NCBI GenBank assembly: GCA_023460515.1
Contig: JAEWPS010000038.1
Location: 1-64,000, forward strand
Reading direction: 5' to 3'
Source: Bacillota bacterium
GTDB lineage: Bacteria > Bacillota > Clostridia > TANB77 > CAG-465
Length of the DNA: 64,000 nt
The notes beneath the pieces were generated by a model. The model made no database searches. It had not been told where the DNA came from and saw nothing but the letters and a program-made list of their open reading frames with translations. Positions 63,015 through 64,000 of the stretch are shown here, piece after piece; within the stretch, counting starts at the first letter, position 1, and each line of letters opens with the position of its first letter. Both the position numbers and the translations under genes were made by a program.

Positions 63015-63058
63015 AAAAATAAATATTGAAATGTAATTACATTTCAATATTTATTTTT
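63015..63058. terminator. 44-bp perfect palindrome, terminator
   Basis: Fully self-complementary around the centre at 63036/63037, with T and A runs at the ends; about 20 bases after the 62077 gene. Confidence 0.8.
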
Positions 63059-63182
63059 TATTTCTTTTTTTACGTTATATGAAAGCTATCCTTACAAAAC
63101 ATACAACAAAAATATTATTAGCATATATTTCCCATAGTACTAGTTTTTAAACTTTATACTATAAAATCTTTATTTAAATATT

Positions 63183-64000
63183 TTATAGTCCAGTGTTTAC
63201 TACAATTACTGGAATAAATCCACATCCAGTATTTCCACCATATGTATTATACATAGCAAATATCCCTGATGTTTTTGGTGTATTTTGATTCCAATATTCT
63301 CCACCACGTACACAAAAGCCATTACTATAATCTGGGGTTATTAGATAGTTATAAAACCATGCGTAAGCTCCTGAATATTCAGCTATCTCATACATTGCAT
63401 GACCTTTTGGAGATGTAGTACTAAATAATGTTGTTGGTGTATATACATCTTTATATTGCGCTGGTGCATTAACTAAATTATTTCCCCAACCTAAAGATAC
63501 ATCACTTCTATATGCAGCTACAAAACTTCCTTTTACAGAAGACATATCATATATACCATATATATTTCCTGTTGTAGTTTGAGCAGCATTTGAAATATAT
63601 CCTGTTCCTGTTGCACCACCTGTAGTAGTTGTAGAATTTCTAGTTATTTCAATTGCATCTTTTCCATAAGAAGATTTACTTAAATATGCTACTGCACCCC
63701 ATTCAGAATTCTTAATTAAATGTGTATCTAAACCTGATCCTGTAGTGCCCCATCCATACCTACTATTTGTTTCCATATTTCTACTTGCTGTGTATGCACC
63801 ATTTATTCCACTACTATACATATCTAGCACTGTTATACCTGGTTTAAAATCTGGATTAGTAGTACTTCCGCTAGCCATGAATTTTGCTACCCATATACCC
63901 GTTAATTCTGTTGTTCCGAAGGTAAATGCTGGATGAGTAGTCCATGCGTTATTTGATGTAGTTACTGCACTTCCTGTATTTACTGTCCTATTAGAATTCC
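63183..64000 (-). CDS. Surface protein with FGE-like (C-type-lectin-fold) domain, 5' part cut by window edge
   Basis: The frame is open from base 63998 to the stop at 63183 (272 codons, start outside). The sequence shows the pattern of FGE-sulfatase/SUMF1-like domains: TGIWVAKF, IYGIYDMS (equivalent of the G-YDM-G block) and the C-terminal CVRGGEYWN with GCGFIPV, matching RGGSW and GFR. The catalytic cysteines of formylglycine enzymes are not evident, so it is more likely a binding domain of that fold. In related Firmicutes such proteins carry a pilin-like leader; whether this one does lies beyond the edge. The family also supplies variable proteins of diversity-generating retroelements, but no reverse transcriptase or template repeat is here. 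Confidence 0.7.
   Translation of the reverse strand, partial: NSNRTVNTGSAVTTSNNAWTTHPAFTFGTTELTGIWVAKFMASGSTTNPDFKPGITVLDMYSSGINGAYTASRNMETNSRYGWGTTGSGLDTHLIKNSEWGAVAYLSKSSYGKDAIEITRNSTTTTGGATGTGYISNAAQTTTGNIYGIYDMSSVKGSFVAAYRSDVSLGWGNNLVNAPAQYKDVYTPTTLFSTTSPKGHAMYEIAEYSGAYAWFYNYLITPDYSNGFCVRGGEYWNQNTPKTSGIFAMYNTYGGNTGCGFIPVIVVNTGL

Noticed and set aside
63183..64000. Diversity-generating retroelement
   Set aside because: Only a target-like fold is present; no reverse transcriptase, accessory gene or template repeat was found in the window.

Overview
The window is AT-rich DNA (roughly 70-75 % A+T by eye) from a low-GC Firmicute, most likely an uncultured, spore-forming Clostridia-like bacterium. 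The evidence is spoIIE and spoVG homologues, an AbrB-type regulator, PASTA kinase PknB with its PP2C phosphatase, AddB, murA/murC/uppS wall genes, TTGACA-17-TATAAT promoters, strong AGGAGG ribosome binding sites and several TTG/GTG starts. No prophage, transposase, CRISPR array or rRNA was seen.

Layout. 1-0.43 kb: start of a pilin-like gene running off the left edge. 0.9-3.4 kb: murA, a WalJ/YycJ-type hydrolase and rlmH. 3.5-6.3 kb: AbrB-like regulator, cysE and uppS, an unknown gene and a HAD hydrolase. 6.5-11.9 kb: prfB, RluA-type synthase, YgiQ, DUF512 radical SAM protein and rpmF, all minus strand. 12.1-20.7 kb: DUF1294 membrane protein, spoIIE, two unknowns, comEC, spoVG and a DUF2344 protein. 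20.8-24.1 kb: tRNA-Gly, adk, tRNA-Leu, a secreted matrixin-like protease, a membrane-anchored unknown and a broken tRNA-Leu copy. 24-32 kb: TPR protein, murC, amidase, ychF, three tRNAs, YgjP-type peptidase, phosphoesterase and tsaD. 32-36 kb: M50 protease, mnmA, iscU, iscS. 36.7-38.3 kb: a pilin-headed putative glycosidase. 38.4-56 kb: pyrG, DtxR-type regulator, then a long minus-strand run fmt, rlmN, PP2C, pknB, rsgA, rpe, DUF362, IleRS-like, scpB, addB, thioredoxin, ccdA. 56-64 kb: a 1836-residue pilin-headed repeat protein, an accessory gene of unusual codon use, and an FGE-like surface protein running off the right edge.

Main discovery candidate: natural four-base decoding of CGGN as glycine. 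Three conserved genes (WalJ-like, DUF1294, rsgA) are each broken by a single extra C, and in every case the in-frame codon at the break is CGG. Reading the four bases CGGA, CGGA and CGGT as one glycine codon restores the full protein at a conserved glycine (SSSKGN, LGA, and the Walker A GVGKSS of RsgA). The only tRNA-Gly in the window (20815-20888, minus) has anticodon UCC followed by G37 instead of the usual A37, so bases 34-37 (UCCG) are exactly complementary to the quadruplet CGGA. The other four intact tRNAs here all have A37. By a hand scan I found no other in-frame CGG in the recognisable core genes, although CGG occurs about a hundred times out of frame. Four in-frame CGGs without a frame break exist, in three poorly conserved or foreign-looking genes, and are the main evidence against a strict rule.

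Second candidate: a full-length IleRS homologue (45564-48308) that has lost both class I signature motifs while keeping the anticodon-binding region and C-terminal zinc cysteines. Third: a set of dissimilar extracellular modules (repeat domains, a GH114/spherulin-4-like barrel, possibly an FGE-like domain) placed behind near-identical pilin-like leaders that lack the usual Glu+5.
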